Assembly (NCBI RefSeq): GCF_014641595.1 | Contig: NZ_BMIA01000001.1 | Coordinates: forward strand, 2,170,426-2,234,425 | DNA: 64,000 nt | Direction of reading: 5' to 3' | Origin: Dyadobacter endophyticus | Lineage (GTDB): Bacteria > Bacteroidota > Bacteroidia > Cytophagales > Spirosomataceae | Part shown: one piece after another, positions 10,001 to 17,431 of the stretch | Layout of the letters: each line of letters begins with the position of its first letter | Position numbering within the stretch: the stretch's first letter is position 1 | Program-made: the position numbers and the translations under genes | The notes under the pieces: generated by a model | The model's database searches: none | What the model saw: only the letters and a program-made list of their open reading frames with translations | Told to the model about the DNA's origin: nothing

Positions 10001-10609
10001 AGTAATGCAGCAGGGCTTTTCCACCAGCCTTTCACGCCAGACGACATCCGTTTGGGACGCGACTTACGCGACGGAAACCAGGTAGGCGAATACGCCGATA
10101 ATGCAAGACTGCGCGGCTGGCTAGACCTTAAGAGCACCCTCCACCTTAACCAGGCCGTTCGAGGTCTGGCCCCCCAGACGCCCAGGACAGCCACCACACC
10201 AGCACCGGCAGAAGTGCCAAAAGGAAAAGGGACACCGGCAACCGTGAAACTGAAAGTGATTGAGCATGAAATGAAGTTCGACCAGAAGACATTCACCGTT
10301 AAACCCGGACAGAAAGTGACTATTCAGTTTACAAACCCGGATTTTATGCAACACAACCTGCTCATTATCAAACCCGGAACTTTGGAAAAAGTCGGCAATG
10401 CGGCCGACTTGCTGGCGCGGGAAGCCAACGCGATCGCGCTCAACTATGTGCCCAAAATGCCGGAAGTACTGCATGCAACGGAACTCGTAAGCCCCGAAGG
10501 CTATGCGACACTGGTGTTCATCGCGCCCGACAAGCCCGGCGATTACCCGTTCCTGTGCACGGTGCCCGGCCATTGGCGGATCATGAACGGTATTATGAAA
10601 GTGCAGTGA
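7100..10609 (+). CDS. ThuA / PVC-type dehydrogenase-like propeller / HEAT / azurin-like cupredoxin lipoprotein
   Basis: An 1,169-residue multidomain lipoprotein. The signal ends in lipobox MHGC, so it is anchored by Cys17. Residues ~35-240 are a ThuA domain (amidotransferase-like fold, trehalose-utilisation family). Residues ~285-650 match the 'putative membrane-bound dehydrogenase' propeller of Planctomycetes and Bacteroidetes, with calcium-loop-like runs DTDGDGKAD and DTNGDDKAD. Residues ~660-860 look like HEAT repeats. Residues ~885-1010 resemble a concanavalin-like domain. The C-terminus (~1055-1169) is a cupredoxin with copper ligands His1085, Cys1153, His1158 and Met1162, the C-x4-H-x3-M spacing of azurin. 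It is followed 38 bp later by susC and susD, so it probably oxidises or processes the imported sugar. Exact chemistry unknown. Confidence 0.88.
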   Translation: MKKALLLIFAAILMHGCAQKRKPAQLPAASAESAGRRIELLFLGHDSRHHFSEKYFPMLSLPLFQKGINLTYSSDPNALNTENLAQYDGVVIYANHNTITPAQESALKTFVEGGKALIPLHAASFCFQNSDWYVKAVGGQFSSHKYGTFTAPVVKADHPVMQGWKTFETWDETYVHSKLNPDIVVLQERVEGDHHEPWTWVRTQGKGRVFYTAYGHDERTWKQPAFQELVANGIMWAVSDDAKARLAKFNLTKPTYTDAAVPNYEKRDPAPKFQQPLSPAESQKLTQVPVDFELKLFASEPDIVKPIAMAWDERGRLFVAETQDYPNEVRDQDGVGKDRIKICEDTDGDGKADKFTVFADNLNIPTSLVFANGGLIVAQAPHFIFLKDTNGDDKADIRENIISGWGKSDTHAGPSNLKYGLDNKIWGVLGYAGFRGTNSGKQLNFSQGIYRFDNDGKNLEYIGRTSNNTWGLGFSEDFEVFISTANGNYSGHFAMPLEYVKRSVADGSGNTVYKLDSHYEMNYLTPALRQVDFHGGFTAAAGHNLYTARNFPKSYWNATAFVCEPTGRLLYQALLKPKGAGFKEKNGFNLLASADEWFSPVHAEVGPDGAVWVADWYSFIIQHNPTPRGFENGKGNAYINPLRDNQHGRIYMVVWKNAKTAPYPKLDKNDAASLIAGLKNDNMFWRTTAQRLIVESKNTSVIPELIKMVNDQTVDEIGLNSPAVHALWTLNGLNAFNGPNEEAYHTLVRAMRHPAAGVRKTAVKLLPRNDKTLSALKWTNSLNDPDLKVRLATIQALTDLPASEEIGRMLYLAGQDSQNADDEYLAQAIFSGVIKHENGFKAAAAKLKDSTLTARIERGLIEETYMLNLWSPPIYPPDVSHKELKIKAIITKAQEDLSGVAVSQGSRQNGYSLYMQDGKLHWLVRQDGKSYQITSTRKLPDERFNAYATLSEGGKMTLAIEDETPVTSNAAGLFHQPFTPDDIRLGRDLRDGNQVGEYADNARLRGWLDLKSTLHLNQAVRGLAPQTPRTATTPAPAEVPKGKGTPATVKLKVIEHEMKFDQKTFTVKPGQKVTIQFTNPDFMQHNLLIIKPGTLEKVGNAADLLAREANAIALNYVPKMPEVLHATELVSPEGYATLVFIAPDKPGDYPFLCTVPGHWRIMNGIMKVQ

Positions 10610-10647
10610 GTACCCTCAAATAAGTTTAACCATCTAACTCCAATTGT

Positions 10648-13600
10648 ATGAAAAGACCATTATCCCGCCTGATCCGGGAACTGCACCGTTTTTGCCTCCT
10701 CGCGGCGGCGGTTGCCTGTTTCCTGAGTGAAAATGCCCTGGCGCTCGCCGCCGACCGACAGATTTCCGGCAAAGTAGTGTCCGCCGAGGACAAGAACCCA
10801 CTGCCCGGCGTGACCATCATCGTGAAGGGAAAAAATACAGTAGGAACTGCCACCGATACGGACGGAAAGTTCAAGCTGAGCGTACCTGAGGACGCCGTAC
10901 TGATTCTGAGCTACATTGGTTACGTGAGCCAGGAGTTGACTGTGGGCAACCAGAGCGAGATCAATGTAGAGCTGGCACCCGACCAGAAACAATTGCAGGA
11001 AGTCGTCGTGATCGGGTACGGTACCCAGAAAAAGGGCGATGTTACGAGCTCTGTGGCCAGTATCAAACGGGAGGACTTCGTGCAGGGAACCGTGCGCGAT
11101 GCGGCCCAGCTGGTACAGGGAAAAGTGGCCGGTTTGCGCATTACGACGCCCAGCGGCTCCCCTACCGCCAATACGCAGATCAACCTGCGGGGCATCAACT
11201 CCATTGAAGGTGCTACCAACCCGCTGATCCTGATCGACGGTATTCCGGGCGGGCTTAATACCGTTGCACCGGAAGACATCGAGTCGGTAGACGTGTTGAA
11301 GGATGGCTCCGCGGCAGCTATCTACGGCACACGCGCCACCGGAGGGGTCATTTTGATCACAACCCGTAAAAACCGGGCGAATTCACGCGCTACGGTTGAG
11401 TATTCCAACTATGTCAACATCCAGTCTATCGCACGCCGCCCCCAGCTGCTGACCGGCGATGATTACCGTCAGAAAATCAAGGAAGGCATCGATTACACCG
11501 ACTACGGTGGCAATACCGACTGGCTTTCGGAGATCATGCAAAAGCCTGTGAGCCACAACCACAACCTCACATTCTTCGGCGGCAACACCACGACCAACTT
11601 TACCGGATCGGTCAATTACCGCAACTGGGAAGGAATATTCCTGAGATCGGGCCAGAACCGTTTCACCGGTCGCGCCGATCTGAACCACGCCATGTTCAAA
11701 AACAAACTGAAAACCAACTTACAAATCATCAATCGCATTACCCGTTCGAATGGGGCCGTTTCGCCTGCGAACGACGATGCCGCCTACGGCTATGCCTACC
11801 GCCAGGCCATCATCCGCAACCCGACCGACCGTGTGCGGACCGATGACGGTAAAAAATGGCAGGAGCGCGACGGCTACTTCTATGAAAACCCCGTCTCGCT
11901 GCTCAACGAATCGAATTTCGAAAGCTCGTTCAAGGAAATGCGGATGGCCGGCAGCCTCGACTATGCGCCTATCGATGATCTGAATTTCAAGCTGATGGTA
12001 TCGAATGTTCAAAACAGCAACCTCGAAGGCGGTTCTACCACATTTAACCACACGGCTACGCGCCTGAGCAACCAGAATGCGACGGCGTTCCGGAACACCT
12101 ACGCCAACAACGAAAACCTGCTCGAATTCACAGGAAATTACTCTAAAACAATCGGCAAACACCGTTTCTCGGTACTCGGCGGATACAGCTGGCAGGATGC
12201 TACCTATGAAGCATTTGCAGCCAACAACTGGGATTTCCCAACCGACGCCTACGACTGGAACAACCTGGGCGCTGGCGGTGCATTGCAAAAAGGCCAGGCC
12301 GGTATGAGCAGCACGAAGAACAAATGGCAGCTCGCGGGTTTCTTTGGCCGTGTCACTTATAGTTTGAATGAAAAATACCTCTTTATGGCCAGCGTGCGCC
12401 GCGAGGGTTCGTCACGGTTCGGGGTGAATAACCAATGGGGTACATTCCCGGCAGCGTCTATCGGCTGGCGCATCAGCAAGGAACGCTTTATGGGCGGCCT
12501 CGGCGCGGCTTCGGACATTAAGCTCCGCGCGGGTATCGGCGTAACGGGTACGATCGCGAACAACCCGTACATGTCACAGATCAGCTATAATTTCGATCGC
12601 GGACAAGGTGCATTCATCGGCGGCAAATGGGTACCGGGCTTTGTCCCTGCCCGCAACTTCAACCCCGACCTGCGCTGGGAGAAAAAAGAAGAATACAATG
12701 CCGGGGTAGATTTTGGTTTTATGAAAAACCGCATCAATGGTTCGATCGACTTTTACAGCCGTAAGGTGAAAGACCTGCTCTACAACTTCCCGGTGCCTGT
12801 GCCGCCTTACCTGACAGGCAGCATGTTCATCAACGCGGGGGTAATGGAAAACAAAGGGGTTGAAGTGTTATTGAACATCGTTCCGATCCAGACGGGCGAT
12901 TTCCAGTGGAACACAGGGGTTACCTATTCCACCAACCGCAACAAGCTCGTGAGCCTTTCGAACGATCAGTTCCAGGCAGCCAACGACTTCTTTGACGCCG
13001 GTTACACGGGCGAGCCTATCCAGATGAGCACCCACCGCGTGAAAGTGGGCGAACCCATCGGCCGGTTCTTTGTTTGGAAAAGCGTAGGGGTTGACGACAA
13101 GGGCGCCTGGCTCGTTGAAAACAAGGATGGCGAAGTGATCCCTATCGCCGACGCAGTGCCGGAGGATCGCCAGTATTATGGTAATGGTATTCCAAAACAC
13201 ATTGTAGGCTGGAACAACAACATCCGCTACAAGCAGTTCGACCTCGCTGTGAACATGCGAGGTGCATTCGGGTTCGACATTCTGAACTTCCAGAAAATGT
13301 TCTACGGCAACCCGCGAAACAAGGCCTACAACATGCTCAAATCAGCCTATGATCCAATCGACGGCAAGGTGTTGACCAGCGACCTCGTGTATGTTTCGCA
13401 TTATATCGAAAAAGGCGATTACTGGAAAATCGACAACGTGACCCTCGGCTATACTTTGCCAGCCAATACCCTCAAAGGCGTGAAAAATCTGCGCATTTTC
13501 GTTTCGGGCCTCAACCTGGCGACCATCACCGGCTACACCGGCATCGATCCGGAAGGGGTAAGTTTCACCGGCTTCGCACCGGGCAGCGACTATCGCGACA

Positions 13601-13650
13601 AGTACCCAACCACCCGGACATTCACTGCCGGCCTGAGCGTCACATTCTGA
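10648..13650 (+). CDS. SusC/RagA-family TonB-dependent receptor
   Basis: A 1,000-residue outer-membrane receptor. A long signal sequence (ending near ALAA) precedes a carboxypeptidase-regulatory-like domain (~residues 33-110) with GKVVSAEDKNPLPGVTI. The plug domain carries the SusC motif EVVVIGYGTQKKGDV, and the beta-barrel ends in a terminal Phe (LSVTF), as needed for barrel assembly. There is no STN domain, so no FecR-type signalling is expected. It lies 38 bp after the ThuA/cupredoxin gene and 20 bp before susD, with no terminator in either gap, which supports one operon. The ligand is probably a carbohydrate, given the ThuA partner; that is inference. Confidence 0.96.
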   Translation: MKRPLSRLIRELHRFCLLAAAVACFLSENALALAADRQISGKVVSAEDKNPLPGVTIIVKGKNTVGTATDTDGKFKLSVPEDAVLILSYIGYVSQELTVGNQSEINVELAPDQKQLQEVVVIGYGTQKKGDVTSSVASIKREDFVQGTVRDAAQLVQGKVAGLRITTPSGSPTANTQINLRGINSIEGATNPLILIDGIPGGLNTVAPEDIESVDVLKDGSAAAIYGTRATGGVILITTRKNRANSRATVEYSNYVNIQSIARRPQLLTGDDYRQKIKEGIDYTDYGGNTDWLSEIMQKPVSHNHNLTFFGGNTTTNFTGSVNYRNWEGIFLRSGQNRFTGRADLNHAMFKNKLKTNLQIINRITRSNGAVSPANDDAAYGYAYRQAIIRNPTDRVRTDDGKKWQERDGYFYENPVSLLNESNFESSFKEMRMAGSLDYAPIDDLNFKLMVSNVQNSNLEGGSTTFNHTATRLSNQNATAFRNTYANNENLLEFTGNYSKTIGKHRFSVLGGYSWQDATYEAFAANNWDFPTDAYDWNNLGAGGALQKGQAGMSSTKNKWQLAGFFGRVTYSLNEKYLFMASVRREGSSRFGVNNQWGTFPAASIGWRISKERFMGGLGAASDIKLRAGIGVTGTIANNPYMSQISYNFDRGQGAFIGGKWVPGFVPARNFNPDLRWEKKEEYNAGVDFGFMKNRINGSIDFYSRKVKDLLYNFPVPVPPYLTGSMFINAGVMENKGVEVLLNIVPIQTGDFQWNTGVTYSTNRNKLVSLSNDQFQAANDFFDAGYTGEPIQMSTHRVKVGEPIGRFFVWKSVGVDDKGAWLVENKDGEVIPIADAVPEDRQYYGNGIPKHIVGWNNNIRYKQFDLAVNMRGAFGFDILNFQKMFYGNPRNKAYNMLKSAYDPIDGKVLTSDLVYVSHYIEKGDYWKIDNVTLGYTLPANTLKGVKNLRIFVSGLNLATITGYTGIDPEGVSFTGFAPGSDYRDKYPTTRTFTAGLSVTF

Positions 13651-13670
13651 TCATTCAACTCTCGCAAACA

Positions 13671-15254
13671 ATGAAAACTAAAAATATAAGATACGCGATC
13701 CTGGCCGCTCTGCTCGCCGGGGCCCCGCTCTACTCCTGCACCGATCTCGACGAACAAGTGTATTCCGAGGTACTCGGCAGCAGCTACCAACCTACCGAAA
13801 AAGACCTTCCGGCCATCGTAGCGCCCGTATATTCGTCGCTGCGTTCGCTCATGCTCGGCTGGCAGGGTTATTTCGATTTGCAGGAAGAAGCTGCTGACGC
13901 GATCATCACGCCCGTGCGGCCCAACGGCTGGGACGATGGCGGGACCTATCGCCGCATGCACCAGCACACCTGGACCTCGCTTCAATGGCAGCCCGAAAAC
14001 GCCTGGCGGCAGGCATTCGCCAGCATTACAACGGTAAACCGCGTGCTTTCACAGATCGCTGACGGTGATTTGCCCATTGCCAATGGCAAGGATGCTACCA
14101 TCGCCGAGCTCAGAGCCGTGCGCGCATTTGCCTATTACCTATTGCTGGATAACCACGGCAATGTACCCATTGTAACTGATTTTAAAGACGTTACACTTCC
14201 CAAACAGAGCACACGCAAGGAGGTCTATAATTTTGTGGTAAAAGAATTGACAGAATCGCTCCCCAACCTGAGCGAGAATGCCGCCACAACTTACGGCCAG
14301 ATGAACAAATGGGGCGCGAAAACGCTTTTGGCAAAAATATACCTCAATGCGCAGGTGTACACCGGCACGGCCGAATGGGCGAAGGCGATCCAGGAGGCTG
14401 ACGACGTGATCAAAAGCGGTAAATATGTGCTGGACGCCAACTATTCGGACGTATTCACCTGGACAAATTTCAACTCCAAGGAAATCATCTTTGCCATTCC
14501 TTACGATGAGATCTATGGAACAGGCAACCAGATCCACATGAAAACGCTCGACCCGCTGAGCCGCTCAGTGTACCCGATGAACGCCGGCCCGTGGGGCGGA
14601 AACTGCGCCGTTCCGCAGTTTATCGACACCTACGACGCCGCGGATAGCCGCCTGGCCGACACCTGGATCATGGGCCCACAGAAAAGTGCCGCAACCGGCG
14701 CAGTGGTAATCACCTACAACAAGGCCGTGCCGGGTATGGAAAAAACCGCATCGTCGGATGGTTTTCGGATTGGTAAATACAAAATTAAACCTAATGCAAC
14801 CGGAAGCCTTGACAACGACTTCCCATTCCTGCGCTATGCGGATGTGTTGCTGATCAAGGCCGAAGGCTTGCTACGGACGGGTAAAGCCGCCGAAGCGGCG
14901 GAACTGGTTACCCAGGTGCGTCAGCGGGCATTCAAAGGCACGCCCGCTAAAGCGACGGTTACTGCGGCCGATCTGGCGAAAGGAAGCCGCTACAACTACG
15001 GTTACCAGGCTACCGACGGCACCATTACGGAGCGCCAGGGTGGCGACGATATCCAGTTCGGGCGGTTCCTCGACGAACTGGGCTGGGAATTCGCTGCGGA
15101 AGCACACCGCCGCCAGGACCTGATCCGTTTCGGGGTATACGAAACCAAAAAGTGGTTCAACCACCGTCCGCAAACGGTACAGCGCGCACTCTTCCCGATC
15201 CCGCAAAATGAAATCGACAAAAACCCCAATCTGAAACAGAACCCGGGTTACTGA
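13671..15254 (+). CDS. SusD/RagB-family nutrient-binding lipoprotein
   Basis: A 527-residue surface lipoprotein that would cap the preceding SusC barrel and bind its substrate. The signal peptide ends in a lipobox LYSC (Cys about residue 23) followed by TDLDEQV. The SusD fold is recognisable by the helical TPR-like region (LRAVRAFAYYLLLDNHGNVPIV) and the typical C-terminus with ELGWEFAAEAHRRQDLIRFG and FPIPQNEIDKNPNLKQNPGY. Position 20 bp after susC is the standard pairing. A hairpin with a T-run follows at 15287-15333 and should end the operon that begins at 7100. Confidence 0.96.
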   Translation: MKTKNIRYAILAALLAGAPLYSCTDLDEQVYSEVLGSSYQPTEKDLPAIVAPVYSSLRSLMLGWQGYFDLQEEAADAIITPVRPNGWDDGGTYRRMHQHTWTSLQWQPENAWRQAFASITTVNRVLSQIADGDLPIANGKDATIAELRAVRAFAYYLLLDNHGNVPIVTDFKDVTLPKQSTRKEVYNFVVKELTESLPNLSENAATTYGQMNKWGAKTLLAKIYLNAQVYTGTAEWAKAIQEADDVIKSGKYVLDANYSDVFTWTNFNSKEIIFAIPYDEIYGTGNQIHMKTLDPLSRSVYPMNAGPWGGNCAVPQFIDTYDAADSRLADTWIMGPQKSAATGAVVITYNKAVPGMEKTASSDGFRIGKYKIKPNATGSLDNDFPFLRYADVLLIKAEGLLRTGKAAEAAELVTQVRQRAFKGTPAKATVTAADLAKGSRYNYGYQATDGTITERQGGDDIQFGRFLDELGWEFAAEAHRRQDLIRFGVYETKKWFNHRPQTVQRALFPIPQNEIDKNPNLKQNPGY

Positions 15255-15286
15255 ACCATTTATTAATTTGGGTTAGGTAGTTCTCA

Positions 15287-15333
15287 TTTGCTCACCGGAC
15301 AAAGTATATTTGTTTCGGTGGGCAAATTTTTTG
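15287..15333 (+). terminator. Rho-independent terminator after susD, with a promoter box in its loop
   Basis: Arms 15287-15297 and 15316-15326 pair over 11 bp with one wobble, followed by six T residues. The loop can itself pair (ACAAA with TTTGT) and contains TATATTTG (15305-15312), a match to the Bacteroidetes -7 element TAnnTTTG, 46 bp before the aminopeptidase start. The end of one unit and the start of the next may therefore overlap. Confidence 0.75.
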
Positions 15334-15358
15334 TTGTATTCCAAAACCATATTATCCC

Positions 15359-16744
15359 ATGTTTTCCAAATCAACATACTTAAACCGCAGGCAAACACTT
15401 CAATCCAAACTTGGCAGCGGCCTTATCCTCCTGCTCGGAAATGAGGAAAGCGGCATGAACTACCGCGATAACGTATATTCGTTCCGTCAGGATAGTACAT
15501 TCCTTTACTATTTCGGCATCGACCAGGCCTCGCTCACGGCCGTTATCGACATTGATAACAACCGTGAAATCATTTTCGGCGACGAGCTCACTATCGACGA
15601 CATCGTCTGGACCGGCCCGAAAGAAGCCATAGCTGAAAAAGCCGCCAAAGTGGGCGTAACGGAGGTGAAACCGGCTTCCGCTGTCGGTAGCTTTTTGAAA
15701 GACGCATTATCGCGCCGGCAAACGATTCATTTCCTGCCTCCTTACCGCGGCGAGCACTACCTGAAATTGCAGGAATGGCTGCATGTTAATCCCTCCGAAG
15801 CGGCGCAAAAAGCATCTGTCGGCCTCATTAAAGCAGTTGTTTCTATGCGTTCTTACAAAACGGAGGAGGAAGTCGCCGAAATTGAAAAGGCGGTTGACAC
15901 GTCTGTCGACATGCATTTGTCCTTCATGCGCGACACCCGCGCAGGCATGACCGAGAAGGAAATCGCAGGCAGGCTCCAAAGCATGGCCATCGGGCAGGGC
16001 GGCGATATCTCCTACCCTGTCATCCTGACCGTCAATGGCGAAATCCTGCATACCCACGCGCGCGACCTCGCGCTCCGCGAGGGCCAGATGGCGCTCTGCG
16101 ACGCCGGAGCCGAAACCGCCATGCATTACTGCGGCGACCTCACACGTACCATTCCGGTCGGCAAGGCGTTCACGACCATTCAGAAAGAGATGTACGATAT
16201 CGTACTTGACGCCCAGGAAACGGCCATCAAAGCCTGCAAACCGGGGGTCTTGTTCAAAGATGTGCACAAGCTGGCTTCTACCAAACTTGTCGAAGGCATG
16301 AAACAAATGGGCGTCGTCAAAGGCGACCCTGCCGAAGCGGTCGAGCATGATGTGCACACCCTGTTCTTCCAATGCGGTCTCGGCCACATGATGGGCATGG
16401 ACGTTCACGACATGGAAAACCTGGGCGAGCAATACGTCGGCTACACCGACGACCTCCAAAAAGGCACCGCCTTCGGCTGGAAATCCCTCCGCCTGGGCCG
16501 CGCCCTCGAACCCGGCTTCGTTGTCACCGTCGAACCCGGCCTCTACCTCATCCCGACCCTCATCGACCGCTGGAAAGCCGAGAAGAAACTCGCTCAGTTC
16601 ATCGACTATGAAAAGCTGGAACACTTCCGTGATTTCACCGGCATTCGCATCGAGGACGACCTTTTGATAACGGAGAATGGTAATAGGATACTTGGGAAAG
16701 AGCTGGTGAAAAGTGTGCGGGATGTGGAGGCATTGAGGGGGTAA
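15359..16744 (+). CDS. Aminopeptidase P family (M24B) metallopeptidase
   Basis: A 461-residue cytoplasmic enzyme expected to cleave X-Pro bonds at peptide N-termini. The N-terminal creatinase-like domain (about residues 1-170) includes YRDNVYSFRQDSTFLYYFG. The C-terminal pita-bread domain has all five dinuclear metal ligands: Asp248 (CDAGAET), Asp260 (CGDLTRT), His343 (GLGHMMGMDVHD), Glu392 (VEPGLY) and Glu432 (GIRIEDD). Length is normal for bacterial PepP. There is no signal peptide. It appears to be a single gene between two terminators. The family is firm; a general role in proline-peptide turnover is inferred. Confidence 0.95.
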   Translation: MFSKSTYLNRRQTLQSKLGSGLILLLGNEESGMNYRDNVYSFRQDSTFLYYFGIDQASLTAVIDIDNNREIIFGDELTIDDIVWTGPKEAIAEKAAKVGVTEVKPASAVGSFLKDALSRRQTIHFLPPYRGEHYLKLQEWLHVNPSEAAQKASVGLIKAVVSMRSYKTEEEVAEIEKAVDTSVDMHLSFMRDTRAGMTEKEIAGRLQSMAIGQGGDISYPVILTVNGEILHTHARDLALREGQMALCDAGAETAMHYCGDLTRTIPVGKAFTTIQKEMYDIVLDAQETAIKACKPGVLFKDVHKLASTKLVEGMKQMGVVKGDPAEAVEHDVHTLFFQCGLGHMMGMDVHDMENLGEQYVGYTDDLQKGTAFGWKSLRLGRALEPGFVVTVEPGLYLIPTLIDRWKAEKKLAQFIDYEKLEHFRDFTGIRIEDDLLITENGNRILGKELVKSVRDVEALRG

Positions 16745-16753
16745 AAATAGTTT

Positions 16754-16807
16754 AGAGTATGTGCTAAATTTGTCGGTTCTTCAATAATTTTAGCACACAC
16801 TCTTTTA
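16754..16807 (+). terminator. Terminator hairpin after the aminopeptidase gene
   Basis: Arms 16754-16768 and 16789-16803 pair over 15 bp with one mismatch and are followed by TTTT. The box TAAATTTG (16765-16772), a TAnnTTTG match, begins in the left arm and lies 43 bp before the next start codon, so this segment may also hold the promoter of the gene at 16815. Confidence 0.7.
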
Positions 16808-16814
16808 CTAGACA

Positions 16815-17318
16815 ATGCATTTACCTAAATACAGATGTACAGGAAACGAGTCAAAGTCCCTGTTTGAATTTTTCAGCGAAGGTCCTCACGGACGGATCAG
16901 AAAACTGGTTGAATTCACCAGAACCAAATTCGCCAATGTATATAATCTTGGCTTCGGTGATTTTGACGAGTCTAGTAAATGCATTAATGATATTGTGATT
17001 ACAAACAACGGTGACAGCATGAAAGTATTGACAACCGTTGCCAGTACGGTATACGATTTTACCGCCGCGTATCCGAAGGCAATCATTTTTGCCACTGGAA
17101 GCACTAAATCCAGAACGAGGCTATATCGGATTGGAATCAACCGACATTTGATTGAAATCCAAAGAGATTTCGTTATTTTTGGAAGTAATAACTATCTCAT
17201 TTGGGAGGAATTTGTTCCAGGAAACGAGTACAACGCATTTTTCCTGACCAAAAAAGAAAACCAACAAGCACTATGGCGACAACTGGCAAAAGTAAATCGA
17301 CAAAATCATCCACAATAG
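16815..17318 (+). CDS. Uncharacterised protein, possibly DUF6934
   Basis: A 167-residue soluble protein with no signal peptide or membrane segment. The opening pattern (Lys-Tyr-x-Cys, then SLFEFFSEGPHGRIRKLVEF) is what I associate with DUF6934, a Bacteroidetes-only family of about 150 residues without assigned function; that name is recalled, not checked. The middle has IIFATGSTKSRTRLYRIGIN, a conserved-looking basic loop, followed by a beta-rich end. Its 3' part overlaps the start of a 52-codon gene at 17273 by 46 bp, so the two are probably co-translated. Base composition is lower in GC than the flanking enzymes, which would fit a transferred cassette. Function unknown. Confidence 0.6.
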   Translation: MHLPKYRCTGNESKSLFEFFSEGPHGRIRKLVEFTRTKFANVYNLGFGDFDESSKCINDIVITNNGDSMKVLTTVASTVYDFTAAYPKAIIFATGSTKSRTRLYRIGINRHLIEIQRDFVIFGSNNYLIWEEFVPGNEYNAFFLTKKENQQALWRQLAKVNRQNHPQ

Positions 17319-17431
17319 TCGTGAAAGATATGAGCCATTTGGAAGGGCGTATTTACTTTCCGGAAAAGTTACGGAAGGCGAATGAAGCCTTGTCCAAACT
17401 AAACTTCCCTCAATGGGAGGAGTCTCACTAA
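17273..17431 (+). CDS. Small basic protein of unknown function, overlapping its upstream partner
   Basis: A 52-residue product starting at the ATG at 17273, 46 bp inside the end of the preceding gene and in another frame. The N-terminal 15 residues are rich in Lys, Ser and Thr; the rest reads VKDMSHLEGRIYFPEKLRKA and then NEALSKLNFPQW, probably one strand and a helix. The longer in-frame reading from 17201 lies wholly within the partner gene and is unlikely to be used. Its TAA interlocks with the TAG of the convergent M61 gene at 17428. The size and overlap recall small partners in toxin-antitoxin pairs, but no motif proves that. Confidence 0.5.
   Translation: MATTGKSKSTKSSTIVVKDMSHLEGRIYFPEKLRKANEALSKLNFPQWEESH

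Noticed and set aside
15707..16624. 305-codon open frame on the minus strand
   Set aside because: Antisense to the aminopeptidase P gene, whose five metal ligands lie in this region. High-GC codons make long antisense frames common here.
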